Below are positions 32,986 through 42,495 of a DNA stretch of 64,000 nucleotides, piece after piece. Both the position numbers and the translations under genes were made by a program. The notes below the pieces were generated by a model. The model was not told where the DNA came from. It searched no databases and saw only the letters and a list, made by a program, of their open reading frames with translations. The DNA comes from Bemisia tabaci (taxonomy: Eukaryota; Arthropoda; Insecta; Hemiptera; Aleyrodidae): NCBI RefSeq assembly GCF_918797505.1, contig NC_092802.1:13597480-13661479 (forward strand), in the 5' to 3' direction. Each line of letters begins with the position of its first letter. Positions within the stretch are counted from its first letter, which is position 1.

Positions 32986-33779
32986 TATTTTTTACCGAAA
33001 TGATGTTTAGAACGCGTCGGTAAGTAATGGGGGACAAAAAAAAAGAAGGTACAAATATTAGTTGAAACTTTCAATTACCTGGAAAAAACTTGATTGAGTC
33101 CGAAAGGCAACAATTCAAAGATCTCAGCAGAGTGGATTCCCGTTAAAAGAAAAAAGTATTAGTTTGGAAATTTCTCCAATTACAGGCGACACAGACACAA
33201 CAAACACTACAACGCACCCAAGCACAAACAACTAGCAACGATTCGAAAAATAACAATCCATCGCTAACGCGGTGACGAGCGAAAACGTCCTGTTATCACT
33301 TTCGACACGTCGACCGTTTTAATAAACTTGTCAAGCCGAAAATATACCTATGTGCAGTATACGAATGTTGGGAATTACTTCGGGAGCTTAAAACACGACC
33401 GGCTTGAATTGATAAGAGTAATCATGTTAGGCTAATTACCACACGAAAGACGAATAGAAAACGCTATTCGAGAGGTTCAATTTTCCGAGACGAGGAAAAA
33501 TTATTAGAGATTCTATAGACGTACGAAATCGACGCAATTTTGGACAAACAAGCGCAAAAATCTTGATCACCAGTGCATTAAAGTTGACTCGTAACGTGTA
33601 GGCAAATCAATTACCAGAACACTATTCACACAAGTGTGTAACGGTTAAAAATATTAGGGGGCTCTTCGGATTATTTTACACACAAATTTACAATTTCCAA
33701 ACGGAATTCATTCAAGGAGTGAATCTTACACGTGCGAATCTCACGATCAATTTTTTCACAAATTTTGAATGCCGACACA

Positions 33780-34150
33780 GCTGGCAGCTGGCGTGTTTCA
33801 CAGAGGTTCAACGACGACACTCGTACAAGTTTCGACGCTGCAGCAAATATGTTTTCACGTGTTTATTGGACGACGCTCGCTGACAAGTTTAAGCGAGTTT
33901 CAACACACACCGGTAAAGTTTTCACGTGTTTCGCGAGGCTTCACGACGGAACTCGCGGGTAAGTTTACGCGAGTTTCAATACACACCGGTAACGTTTTCA
34001 CGTGTTTCGCGAGGCTTCACGACGGCACTCGCGGGTAAGTTTACGCGAGTTTCAACACACACCGGTAATGTTTTCACGAATTTCGCGGGGTTTAAACGAC
34101 GACACACCGGGATGAATTCAGGCACGACGAACACAATAACTTGACGCGTG
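33780..34150 (+). repeat. ~77 bp minisatellite, about four to five imperfect units
   Basis: The unit includes TTTTCACGTGTTTCGCGAGG, CTTCACGACGG, ACTCGCGGGTAAGTTTACG and ACACACCGGTAA. Two units (about 33920-34070) are nearly identical and the outer ones diverge. Two units contain a perfect splice-donor sequence G|GTAAGT (near 33960 and 34036). CpG-rich. It lies at the edge of the GC-rich block that follows. Confidence 0.7.
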
Positions 34151-34560
34151 TTTCGCGGGGTTTAGGGGACGGCACACGGGGAGGGTTGACGCGTGTACGG
34201 ACGTCGGAAAACACGCGGGCGGGAACGGCGCGGCGCCACACGTGGTACGCGCGACAGTGCCGAAACGTTTACTGATTGTCGCGGCGCGGCGTGGCGGAGC
34301 TATTGCCCTACATCGGCGCACAGCGCGTGAACGGCGCGGCGTGAACCTCAACCAGTCTCGATAACGCATGCCCCCGGCTGGGGGCGGGGGGACATGGGAG
34401 GGAGGGGCGGGGGGCCTGGGAGGGAGGCGGGGGAGCCGTGGTCAAGGCGAGCATGCTTCGACCGTTTCTTTCGCGTTCGCGCCGCGCTCGCAGGCCGAGC
34501 CTCCGACCTCTGTCGCATCCGAATCGTCCCTAATCGCCGAATCCCCTACGATCGGTGATG
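34151..34560. other. CpG-rich block, possible promoter region
   Basis: Strongly enriched in CG dinucleotides (GCGCGGCGCC, GTCGCGGCGCGGCG), followed by a G-rich tract at 34380-34437 with many runs of three or more G and quadruplex potential. On the minus strand AATCAGTAAAC near 34270 matches an arthropod initiator (TCAGT). I find no coding frame that I trust. The minisatellite and this block together look like an unmethylated regulatory island, but that is inference. Confidence 0.3.
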
Positions 34561-34603
34561 GTTCCACCAAAAATTTCAAAATTTTTAGCACATTTCTAGT
34601 GAT

Positions 34604-35177
34604 ATATGGATTGCATTTTGCAAAAAAGAACCAGGAGCATTACAATATTGCTAAGATTGTGCAGCTCCTTTTGTCTTGGAAGGTATACCAGATGGATTAC
34701 ATTTTGCAATAAGGAACCACCATTTCTGGCTCTCGCACAAAAGCACATATTTCAGTGGCGTGGCGTGAATTGCGATATATCGATTGTTGTGCCATTTAAA
34801 CCTATGAAAAAAGATCGATTATCAGGGTGTTCGCAGCGAACACCTTAGTAATCGATTCTTTACCATAGCTTCAAATGGCGAGATATCGATAATCGATTAT
34901 TCACGCCGCGCCACTGACATATTTGCATGGGAAACCAATGACATGTATGTTGTTTCTAAAATGTGCCAGAAATAGTGGTTCCTTGTTGCAAAATAAAGTC
35001 CAGATTATCTCCAAACAGTTTCTATGTAACTCGCTAAAAACTGTAAAAGGACAAAAATTACCATGCAAATTTCATATTTCTTCAGGATGTAAATCGTTAT
35101 ATTGCAGTGGGTAAAGTTGCACAATCTTAGCAACATTGCAATGCTCCTGGTTCCTTTTTGCAAAATACAATCCATAT
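34604..35177. mobile_element. X family palindromic element with a G element inserted
   Basis: Ends ATGGATTGCATTTTGCAAAA and TTTTGCAAAATACAATCCAT. The arms continue with GAACCAGGAGCATTACAAT and its inverse. Split by a G copy at 34753-34916. Relatives: about 36720-36830, 54120-54250 and 61105-61185. Confidence 0.65.
34753..34916. mobile_element. G family MITE, best copy (8 bp duplication)
   Basis: 164 bp; ends CAGTGGCGTGGCGTGAATTG and CACGCCGCGCCACTG; perfect 8 bp duplication ACATATTT (34745-34752, 34917-34924), which assigns the family to hAT. The palindromic arms carry CGATATATCGATTG and GAGATATCGATAATCGAT, with a central GTTCGCAGCGAAC. TATCGATA is the core of insect DREF/BEAF-type sites. 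Confidence 0.85.
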
Positions 35178-35209
35178 GAGGGGCTGAGATTTGATAATGA
35201 CTTTTTTAA

Positions 35210-36130
35210 ACTGCAAAATTGTTAAAGCAGCAGTCTCATATTTTCCGTGAAACAAGTGTTTTCATGGACAAGCCAGGAATAGAGTGCGTTGAGCAGATAG
35301 GAACCAAGCCACATCAGCTGTTGCGATTTATTAGGTTTAGGCAATTTCATGTTTTACAAGATAACGGGTTTGCGAATTTTTGCATTTTGTGCAAATTTCA
35401 GTGATCTTTTTGCATAGTACGAAACGAATGCAAGACATCCGCACAAATTAACGTTCTCTTGTAAAAAGTTAAATTGCCATAGATTTGAACTTGTTTGAAC
35501 CATTAATTGAAACTTATGGTTTTTATGCTGGTATTGCACCAGGGGTTGGAGGACAAGGTGCATAAGTGCAATTTTTGGAAAAACCGGGATATTAGTGAGT
35601 TGAAGTAAAACTAGTCTGAACGCATACTGTGTGAAATATTCGCTTCCGAAGTCCAATTTTTCCGCAACAAAAAGTCAGTTTGAACTTTCTTTCCACCGTA
35701 AGGATCCGTTTGATTTCGAAACTTCAAACACGTATTTCTCAATATAGCAAAAACTGCACTTAACCGCCTTATCCTCCAGGCCCCTCAAATGTAACTAGTC
35801 TATTTCTGGCGCAATAACAGCATAGATACCATGAGTTTCAATTGATGGTTCAAATAAGTTCAAATCTATGGCAATTTAACTTTTTACAAGAGAGCGTTAG
35901 TTTGTGCGGATGCCTTGGAAAATTTGTTTCGTACTATGCAGAAGGTTCACTGAAATTTGCATAAAATGCAAAAAAATCGCAAACCCATTTTCTTGTAAAA
36001 AGTGCAATTTCCTAAACCTAAGAAATCGCAACAGCTGATATTAGTTACTCTATTCCTGGCTTGTCCATGCAAACACTTGTTTCACGGAAAAAATTAGACT
36101 GCTGCTTTAACAATTTTGCAGTGTAAAAAA
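35210..36130. mobile_element. Y: ~920 bp foldback with ~350 bp arms
   Basis: Left arm 35210-35570 and right arm about 35780-36130 are imperfect inverses; examples are TTTCACGGAAAA against TTTTCCGTGAAA and ATTGCCATAGATTTGAAC against GTTCAAATCTATGGCAAT. The loop (about 35570-35780) is unique. A diverged arm copy follows at 36295-36545. Non-coding. Confidence 0.6.
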
Positions 36131-36292
36131 GCGTCTCACATGTTTCAATGTAGATTTTACAATAAATGACAGCTAATTTAACCACCCCTGTGGTTAAATT
36201 AGCTTTTCACTACTGTAAACAGTACATTTGAAACATGTCAGATATATTTTTTAACAATTTAATTGCTAAATCAGCAATCTATTTTGTTTTCG
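36086..36292. mobile_element. U family palindromic MITE, second copy
   Basis: TTTAACAATTTTGCAGTG on the left and AACAATTTAATTGCTAAATC on the right frame a centre with TAACCACCCCTGTGGTTAAA. It overlaps the right edge of Y, so one inserted into the other. Confidence 0.55.
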
Positions 36293-36294
36293 TA

Positions 36295-36545
36295 AAATAA
36301 GTGTTATCATGGACAAACCAGAAATGGAGTGCGTTGAGCAGAGAGGAACCACGCCACACATCAGCTATTGCGAAATTTAACTAGGCGAATTCATTTTTTA
36401 CACGAAAACGGTTGAGCAAATTTTTGGGCGAATATCAGTGAATTTTCCGCTTAGTACGAAACAAAGTTTTGAAGGAATCCGCTCAAACGTTCTCTTGTAA
36501 AAAATTAAACTGCCCAGTTTTTGGCAATAGCTGATGTGGCTCGGT
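36295..36545. mobile_element. Diverged single arm of Y
   Basis: TCATGGACAAACCAGAAATG and GTGCGTTGAGCAGAGAGGAA match the left arm of Y at 35262-35310 with many substitutions. Confidence 0.5.
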
Positions 36546-36548
36546 TCC

Positions 36549-36655
36549 TTCCTGACAATGTATTTGCCCCCTATCTTTGCAAGGAGAGTTTGTCTTGATG
36601 TAGAGGTGGACTCTCAGGATAGCGTGGGATGTCCCCTCCATTTTGGCCTCAACTG
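36549..36655. mobile_element. Foldback F fragment
   Basis: GACAATGTATTTGCCCCC through CCTCCATTTTGGCCTCAA matches about 110 bp of the F right arm. Confidence 0.55.
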
Positions 36656-36685
36656 TCAAATGCATATTAGCGCCTACAAGACAGA

Positions 36686-37279
36686 ATGAATACTTCTCGC
36701 ACTGCACCAAACGCAATGCGAGGGTTATTTGGATCGCATTTCGCAAAAATGAACCAGCGCAATTACAGTGTCGTAATAATGTTGCTTCTGCATAAGTATC
36801 TAAAAAATATCCCAGAAGAGCAAATGGTTTTTGCTTCCCTTCAAAAAATTGTAAATTTTAAAGGAAAACTATTCTGTAAACATTGCCACCAATCATCCGA
36901 AAAACTATCAGAGATCGTTGAGATCATTAAAAATCGACCAATTTTATTACACTCATATAAAAAAGGTAATACTCATTTTAATGTTAGGCGAGTGTTAGGC
37001 AAGCTAGCCGTAAGTGTTATCCCCAGCATACTTTCGTCGTTGCGTTTTGAATACTCAAGAATCTGCAAAAGTTTTCCTAGCGCTACGCTAAGTGCGCAAG
37101 GTCAAAATCAACGCTTTGATACAACTATTCGTACTCCATGGATGTCTGTGTTGTATATGCGAAAAAGTGAAGGCGTTTCTTACGCTCACGACAGTAAGGT
37201 GCTTACGGCACTAATGACAACGCCTTCAAGCAACTATTCGTACTCTATGGATGTCCGTATTGCATATGACAAATATTGA
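36686..37279 (+). other. 197-codon open frame across repeat fragments; coding doubtful
   Basis: The frame starts in an I-like fragment and an X fragment. Its final part (37110-37279) is an imperfect tandem of a ~120 bp unit containing ACTATTCGTACTC(C/T)ATGGATG. The same sequence is inverted at 13088-13145. The middle (KGKLFCKHCHQ) has a Cys-x-x-Cys-His motif but nothing I can place. I regard it as a chance frame or a broken element frame. Confidence 0.2.
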
Positions 37280-37612
37280 AGGGGCTTTACTTTTTTATCA
37301 CGTTCGCAGTCTCAACGAGCGAAGATCGAGGGAGACTGCAGAATTGATGAAACAGCAGGGATGCAACCTTACACACTGTATGGATGATCATTGTTCATGG
37401 TGGTCAAAAAGGGAAATTCCTAGGTGAAGACAAATGAGTGAATATCCTAATGACATCAATATGTTTTTCACCAAAAGAACCGGAGATAGAGTGAGAAAAA
37501 GTGAGATTTTTCGAATAAATCACCAGTAAATCTGAAAATCAAGTTCAGAAATCAACCGCATCACAAAAAATTTGAATTCAGCTATGACGCCAGTATTTTA
37601 ATGACTATGAAT

Positions 37613-37743
37613 TGGACGTATTTCTGCCAAGCGGAACTATGTGCATTATAAGACAAGAGCCCTGAAATCCATAAAAATATATGCACAACAGAGCTCTAGT
37701 CATAATGCAGATAGTTCCGTTTGGTAGAAATACGTCCAATTAT
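37613..37743. mobile_element. T family palindromic MITE (type copy)
   Basis: 131 bp palindrome with ends ATTGGACGTATTTCTGCCAA and TTTGGTAGAAATACGTCCAA. Internally CGGAACTATGTGCATTATAA pairs with its inverse. Other copies: 32662, 37990, 39509, 52658. Confidence 0.7.
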
Positions 37744-37989
37744 CTCCCACAACGACTTTGTGACCTCCAAGATTTAGAATGGATCGAATAAAATAGTTGC
37801 CACTGCTTATCTCAAATTCTTATTTCTGGAGCTCAAGTCTTTTTGAGATAGCCGATTCAATTCAGGAACAACTTAAATGTCATTAATTTCACCTTGGAGA
37901 AAGGTGATTTCATGGATAAGCCTAAAATAGTACTCATCTTAGATATTGAAAATATATGATCCTTTATGACAGAATAAGGGGCTTATACC

Positions 37990-38095
37990 GTCGTACGGAC
38001 GTCATGACGTGAGCTCTGTTATGCATATATTCGTATGGGTTTAGGGGCTCATGTCTTGATGCACATAGTTCCGTTTGATAGAAATACGTTCGTAG
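37990..38095. mobile_element. T family copy, left end lost
   Basis: The right arm is intact (GATGCACATAGTTCCGTTTG ATAGAAATACGT). The left arm is only partly recognisable. Confidence 0.55.
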
Positions 38096-38339
38096 TATGG
38101 AAGAATGCCGTATGAACCCTCAAACGTTGCCAAATATCCTTTCATAATGCATGAATTTTCGGAAAAGTTTATGAATATTTTTTTCCAAATTAGTACAGGA
38201 ATTTCATCGTAATTTGATCAGAAGTGTCTGAAAATTACAAGAAAAAATATCCAATTTTTTTTTTCAAAAATACATTTTTTCTAAGAGGAAATTTCGCAGC
38301 TTCCGCATGTTCATACGGCGTTTTTCCATGACGCGGCAG
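38096..38339. mobile_element. M1 family MITE, left end altered
   Basis: Starts (A)TGGAAGAATGCCGTATGAAC and ends CCATGACGCGGCAG. It directly abuts a T copy. Confidence 0.65.
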
Positions 38340-38525
38340 AAAATTAGTCGAATTTTTAGGAAATTGCCATCATCACTGCTTCCTTCAGCGGCGCAGTTGC
38401 TCAAAGAAGTCTGCAGAATATCGATCAAACCCGTAACGTCACACTATTGTTCATCGCTACGCCCATACCCGCACCACGCCACACAGGCTATGGTAACGTT
38501 CCTTTGAGACTCGCGCGAGACATGC

Positions 38526-38735
38526 TGTCATGTTAAGGGAAGAACGTCGAATGAGCCTTGAATGCCTCCTTGATGTATCTCGAGCCTTCCTTATAAAATA
38601 TTGATCTCTCGGAAAATTGTTAATGTTCATCATTGAAATTTTCTGATACTTCAGATCGAACTACGAATAATATGCTCTGCGAAACGAGAGAAGAAAAATC
38701 AACACGTGTCCGAGCAAATGTGTCTTAGATCATTG
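38526..38735. mobile_element. Decayed M1 relic
   Basis: CTGTCATGTTAAGGGAAGAACG is a recognisable left end; the right end is missing. Confidence 0.45.
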
Positions 38736-38742
38736 GAGACTT

Positions 38743-38994
38743 CTGCCGTGCTAAGGAAGAGCGCCGTATGAGCCTCCAGACGTTGCCAAGTTTCCTCCTA
38801 TAAAAACCGAAATTACTAGAACATTGTGAATATTATTTTCCAAAAATTTCAGAAAATTTCGTACACAATTTAATCTAAAATATCTGACAGTCTCGAGGAC
38901 AAATATGCATGAATGTTGTCAAAAATAAATGTTTTATCCAGGGAAATTTGGTAGCTCTCGAATATTCATACGGCGCTTTTCCTCAACACGGCAG
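38743..38994. mobile_element. M1 family MITE
   Basis: Intact 252 bp copy, duplication ACTT (38739-38742, 38995-38998). A stray M1 terminus (ACATACGGCGTTCTTCC) follows at 39009-39033. Confidence 0.8.
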
Positions 38995-39077
38995 ACTTGG
39001 CAACGTCCCGCGGGACATACGGCGTTCTTCCTAAAGGTAAAGAATGGGCGGGAAGCGAGCGCGCGCCTCGGCTCAAG

Positions 39078-39200
39078 ACGTCGCTCCTTCGACGTAAGGG
39101 CGTATCTGTATCCCCTTTTGAGACCCAGAAACCATGGATTTATATGGCGAACAGGGCTCACGTGGAAATCGAGATACATCCTTACGTCAGAGCAGCAACG
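39078..39200. mobile_element. AA family palindromic repeat, copy 4
   Basis: TCGACGTAAGGGCGTATCTG on the left and GAGATACATCCTTACGTCAG on the right, around a diverged centre. Confidence 0.5.
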
Positions 39201-39508
39201 AAGAGGGAATCAAGAATCATCATTGTTTCAGATGAGCAAATTTAAAAGCCATTCAGGCATTGACGACGTCTTCGTAGCGATCTTGCTTTTGCTCTCCTGT
39301 TCTCTCCTAATTACATCTTGTCGCTTGTGCCAACAAAAACCTTTTATCCTACGCGTGTAGCTATCGGGCAAACATCCTCCATCGTACGCCCCCCCCTCCC
39401 CGCAACATTTTCCTCGCGACGACTATTAATAGAATTTCGATGAAAGTTGATCGGCTTGTGACAGCGGTGTTGTCTGTTATGGGAAATCTGCATTCGCGAT
39501 CGAAACTG

Positions 39509-39641
39509 ACAATAGGACGTATTTATATTAAACGGAACTATGTGCATTAAGACATAAGCCCTGAGACCCATAAGAATATGTGTATGACAGGGCTCATGAC
39601 ATAATGCACATAGTTCCGTTTGATAGCAATACGTCCAATAT
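39509..39641. mobile_element. T family palindromic MITE
   Basis: ATAGGACGTATTTATATTAA on the left and GATAGCAATACGTCCAATAT on the right; full length. Confidence 0.65.
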
Positions 39642-39693
39642 GAGACGAGAGGCTCCTAATCCCACAAATTTTCTCATCATGCGATGTTCTACC

Positions 39694-40006
39694 TAGAGTC
39701 CCTTCATACCGAGAGTTCAGACAATGTGAATCCATTTCTGATTGGTTCCCGTATTTTAGGCCTTCACAGTGTCACGAACGGGAATAAAGATTACATTTCC
39801 ACCAATTGCAAAGATTACAATCTGGAATGGACCGGGGAATTGCGGGTTTGGCAAGGAACACACGGAATGAGAGAAGGAACGGAGAAAGAAATTTGAGAAT
39901 GGGCCGATCAAAGTTTACGAAAAACTTTCTATTTGTGTAATCTTTATTCCTGTTTCTGACATTCATGAGAGGGTGTTGTCTTAACTCTCATTATAAAGGG
40001 ATTCTA
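39694..40006. mobile_element. Q family hAT-like MITE, copy 1
   Basis: Ends TAGAGTCCCTTCATACC and TATAAAGGGATTCTA; about 80-85 percent like copy 2 by eye. No preserved duplication. The copy at 48892-49211 has an 8 bp duplication, which assigns the family. Confidence 0.65.
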
Positions 40007-40544
40007 GAAAGACATTGAACAGAAGTCCAAGTCACGGTAGAATACCGTGCTCGCTTCCGATTGGTGCCGGATGACGTCATTTGGTTTCGGCGCAAGACCA
40101 GGGCTTTTTAACTTTGCGGAAAGTTGCGATTTTTTAATTGCGTTTTCCTCGGTTTATGAGTTAATTTTTTGTGTCTGTAATGTGCGCATCAATTGCTCTA
40201 TGCGTCTTTGATCTTTGTCAAAATATATTCGCAAGTCAAAATTGTGAGCCATCCTTAAAAAAAAAAAAAAATGTTTTGAAAAAGAAAAATAACCAGAACA
40301 CGACAGAACAATCTCATACGGGGCAAAAATTGTATAGTTTTAATCTCTGTCTTTAAGGAACAAAAAGTGAATGGATGAAACAGATTCAGCCTCACCTTCT
40401 TCGCAAGTATAGAAAACCAAACAGAACAGACATCGTAACAGGCGTTTAGAAATCGTGACATTGGTATTCGATATTCATCTATTTCTAATCTTTGGCTTTT
40501 ACAATCAGATGTGCTTAAAAGCGACGTTTATCATCTAATCATGT

Positions 40545-40554
40545 TTTATTTATT
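40545..40554 (-). terminator. Poly(A) signals of the 41 kb gene
   Basis: On the minus strand two overlapping AATAAA hexamers lie 50-59 bases past the stop codon. No other stretch in the window has a coding frame, stop and poly(A) signal in this order. Confidence 0.6.
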
Positions 40555-40603
40555 CGTTGAGCTAAGCGATTTCAATTTCCACCTGAAGGGACAGTTACCT
40601 GTC

Positions 40604-41740
40604 TCAATCACACTTATTTCTCCGGGGACTAACGACTGCCGATACGAATCCACAAGGAACGACACCCGGTGGTGAAAATCGTGATGCATCGATAATCGGG
40701 CAAACATCCACAAATCTTAATTCTGCGTTCACATCACACGGGATATCGCAAATTGTTGAGCTGCAAGGAGCGACATCTAGTGGTACGGGTGGTGGACTAC
40801 ACGTCTCTGGCGGTGGGATAGGAGCCTCCACAGGCGGCTCACATGCTTCGCACGGGGCACACGGGTCAGCACACGGTGGAGCGGGAACTTCAGGTGCAGA
40901 TTTGCAGGGAGCGACATCTGGCGGCGGGGGACGTGAACCATTCTTCCACGGAGACGGCAAGGACAAACTTAAGGGATAGAGGCGTTCTGGTAAACAATCT
41001 CTCAGAGAACTTCTCCGGTTTCGATCCCAGAGGAAGTCCCTGAGGCTACAGGACTCCTTCCACTCGCAGGATTCCTTCCGGTCGCAGCATTCCTTCCGGT
41101 CGCAGGATTCCTTCCGGTCGCAGGATTCCTTCCGGTCGCAGCATTCCTTTCGGTCGCAGGATTCCTTCCGGTCGCAGCATTCCTTCCGGTCGCAGCATTC
41201 CTTCCGGTCGCAGCATTCCTTCCGGTCGCAGCATTCCTTCCGGTCGCAATATTCCTTTCGATCACAAGATTCCCGTCGGTCACAGAAATCATTTCTATCG
41301 TTGAATTTCCGTCTATCATAGCATTCTTTCCGGTCGCAGCAATCCCTCCAGTCACGAGAATCCCTCCTGTCACAAGATTCTCTTCGATCACAGGGTTCCT
41401 TAGGTTGATAGAAATATCTCTGGTCACAGCAACAACAAGGACAGCAACCCTGCGTGGGCCCTACAATCGATTCGTAGATGAATCTCGTTGTATCCGCGAT
41501 TATTCTTCCTGCATTGGCAACTACTCCGTCCAGCCCATTCCAGAATGTCGGTGGACCATTCCTGTAGCAATAACTTGGCGGGGGTCCGGGACAAAAGGGA
41601 TTGTTCGGACGAGAGGGATTGTTCGGTGCACATGGACTCGCACCGGACCAATCATGTCGCCTCCCGTCTCCCTCCGTGCAGTAAGGACGACTCGGTGGTA
41701 GAAAAACCAAGGCGAGAGTGAAAACCCGGGGAAATTTCAT
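40604..41740 (-). CDS. Secreted-looking Cys-rich hexapeptide-repeat protein, 378 aa
   Basis: Single uninterrupted frame of 378 codons. Residues 1-20 (MKFPRVFTLALVFLPPSRPY) look like a signal peptide. A proline-rich part (about 32-66) and a likely amphipathic helix (69-93) follow, then a cysteine cluster (99-105, CCPCCCC). Residues 117-236 are twenty hexapeptides, consensus Cys-Asp-Arg-Lys-Glu-(Cys/Ser), eleven of them almost perfect and degenerate at both ends. The last 140 residues are rich in Pro and Cys and repeat DVAPC. There is a TATA box and initiator upstream and AATAAA downstream, so the gene looks complete. I recognise no family. Secreted, disulfide-linked structural proteins (cuticle, eggshell, silk) or salivary proteins are the kinds to consider; this is inference. 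The alternate charges (D, R, K, E) between cysteines suggest dense cross-linking. The start at 41740 is chosen because the signal peptide begins there. Confidence 0.8.
   Translation of the reverse strand: MKFPRVFTLALVFLPPSRPYCTEGDGRRHDWSGASPCAPNNPSRPNNPFCPGPPPSYCYRNGPPTFWNGLDGVVANAGRIIADTTRFIYESIVGPTQGCCPCCCCDQRYFYQPKEPCDRRESCDRRDSRDWRDCCDRKECYDRRKFNDRNDFCDRRESCDRKEYCDRKECCDRKECCDRKECCDRKECCDRKESCDRKECCDRKESCDRKESCDRKECCDRKESCEWKESCSLRDFLWDRNRRSSLRDCLPERLYPLSLSLPSPWKNGSRPPPPDVAPCKSAPEVPAPPCADPCAPCEACEPPVEAPIPPPETCSPPPVPLDVAPCSSTICDIPCDVNAELRFVDVCPIIDASRFSPPGVVPCGFVSAVVSPRRNKCD
41046..41266 (-). repeat. 18 bp minisatellite inside the Cys-rich gene
   Basis: The plus-strand unit is ATTCCTTCCGGTCGCAG(C/G). 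About eleven near-identical units encode the central CDRKE(C/S) hexapeptides. All three frames on the minus strand stay open through it, which follows from an 18 bp unit without stop words. The C/G at position 18 sets Cys or Ser, so Cys number varies by point change and by unit number. Confidence 0.85.
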
Positions 41741-41751
41741 CTCGGCGACAT
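41737..41751 (-). promoter_or_regulatory. Four-codon upstream ORF overlapping the start
   Basis: ATG TCG CCG AGA TGA ends in the ATGA that also contains the main start codon, so a ribosome finishing it could reinitiate at once. A second upstream ATG at 41763-41765 opens an out-of-frame ORF that overlaps the main one. Translational regulation is possible. Confidence 0.4.
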
Positions 41752-41770
41752 GATTGAGCTAACATCTTCG

Positions 41771-41807
41771 ACTGAGAAGCGCGGGCTTAAAAATTCGATT
41801 ATTTATA
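41771..41807 (-). promoter_or_regulatory. TATA box and initiator of the Cys-rich gene
   Basis: On the minus strand TATAAAT (41807-41801) lies 34 bases before the A of TCAGT (41775-41771), the arthropod initiator consensus. The 5' leader would be about 33 bases. TATA plus Inr fits a gene with strong, stage- or tissue-limited expression. Confidence 0.55.
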
Positions 41808-41829
41808 GACGAATTGCCCGGAGTTTTTC

Positions 41830-42218
41830 CAGCACCTGAGTTTTTCTCTCTTTTGTTCCCCTCGGAGCTCATTTAGAGTGAGGAGTTTCGCTTTTGTTGA
41901 CTGTTGTTCCATAACTAAGAACAAAAAAATCAACAAAGGTTTTGCTCGTTCGAAATTTGCAATCGGGTTATCTTAGAGACTGAGCTTTCTTTTCATAGGC
42001 TTGATCACGTAAACTTTTGGCGTATCGTCGCTACGAGTGAGTTGAAGCTCAGTTTTACGCTGGGAACTAGACACCGGTGACAGGTGTTTTGTTTAGACTT
42101 CGAAGAAAACGCGCACGCATTGTGATACTTACAACTAACTCTCTGCGGTAACAACAGTGCGGAGTCATCACAAGAGACCCAGAATGGGTATGTTTGAATA
42201 TCACAGAGAATAAAGTCA
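41830..42218. other. Upstream region of the Cys-rich gene
   Basis: About 390 bp without repeats that I recognise. Any enhancers of the gene would be expected here, but no specific site is called. Confidence 0.3.
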
Positions 42219-42436
42219 ATATTGCCGTGCCAAGGGGAAACGCCGCACAGTAGATCGAGTTATTTAGAGAGGTCGGACATGAAATTTCTGACTAAAACTG
42301 CAAATTTTAACGTTTATTTCGTTACATTTTAAATGTTAAGTAGTGTTTCAAAAAGTAAATTTCACGAGGGAAACAATGAAACCACTTTTAGAGCCTCAAA
42401 GATTTGTATGGACGGAGTTATAAGCGTTTAAAGCTC
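42219..42436. mobile_element. M1 end fragment joined to a truncated N element (N5)
   Basis: ATTGCCGTGCCAAGGGG AAACGCCG is an M1 left end. From GCACAGTAGATCGAGTTA (about 42246) it is N, with GGTCGGACATGAAATTTC, running to about 42436 and lacking its other end. Confidence 0.55.
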
Positions 42437-42495
42437 ACAAATGTTGGCCAACTTCTTCTATGAACCATCAGGCGTTTTCAAAGTTCCTCCGAAAA

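Noticed and set aside
36686..37279. 197-codon frame as a host gene
   Set aside because: It spans repeat fragments and ends in a short tandem repeat; the only motif is a single Cys-x-x-Cys-His.
41002..41427. Open frames of 141 and 67 codons over the Cys-rich gene (ATGRNAATGRN and MLRPEG repeats)
   Set aside because: They are alternative frames of the 18 bp array and lack a start context, a signal peptide and the flanking coding structure of the main frame.
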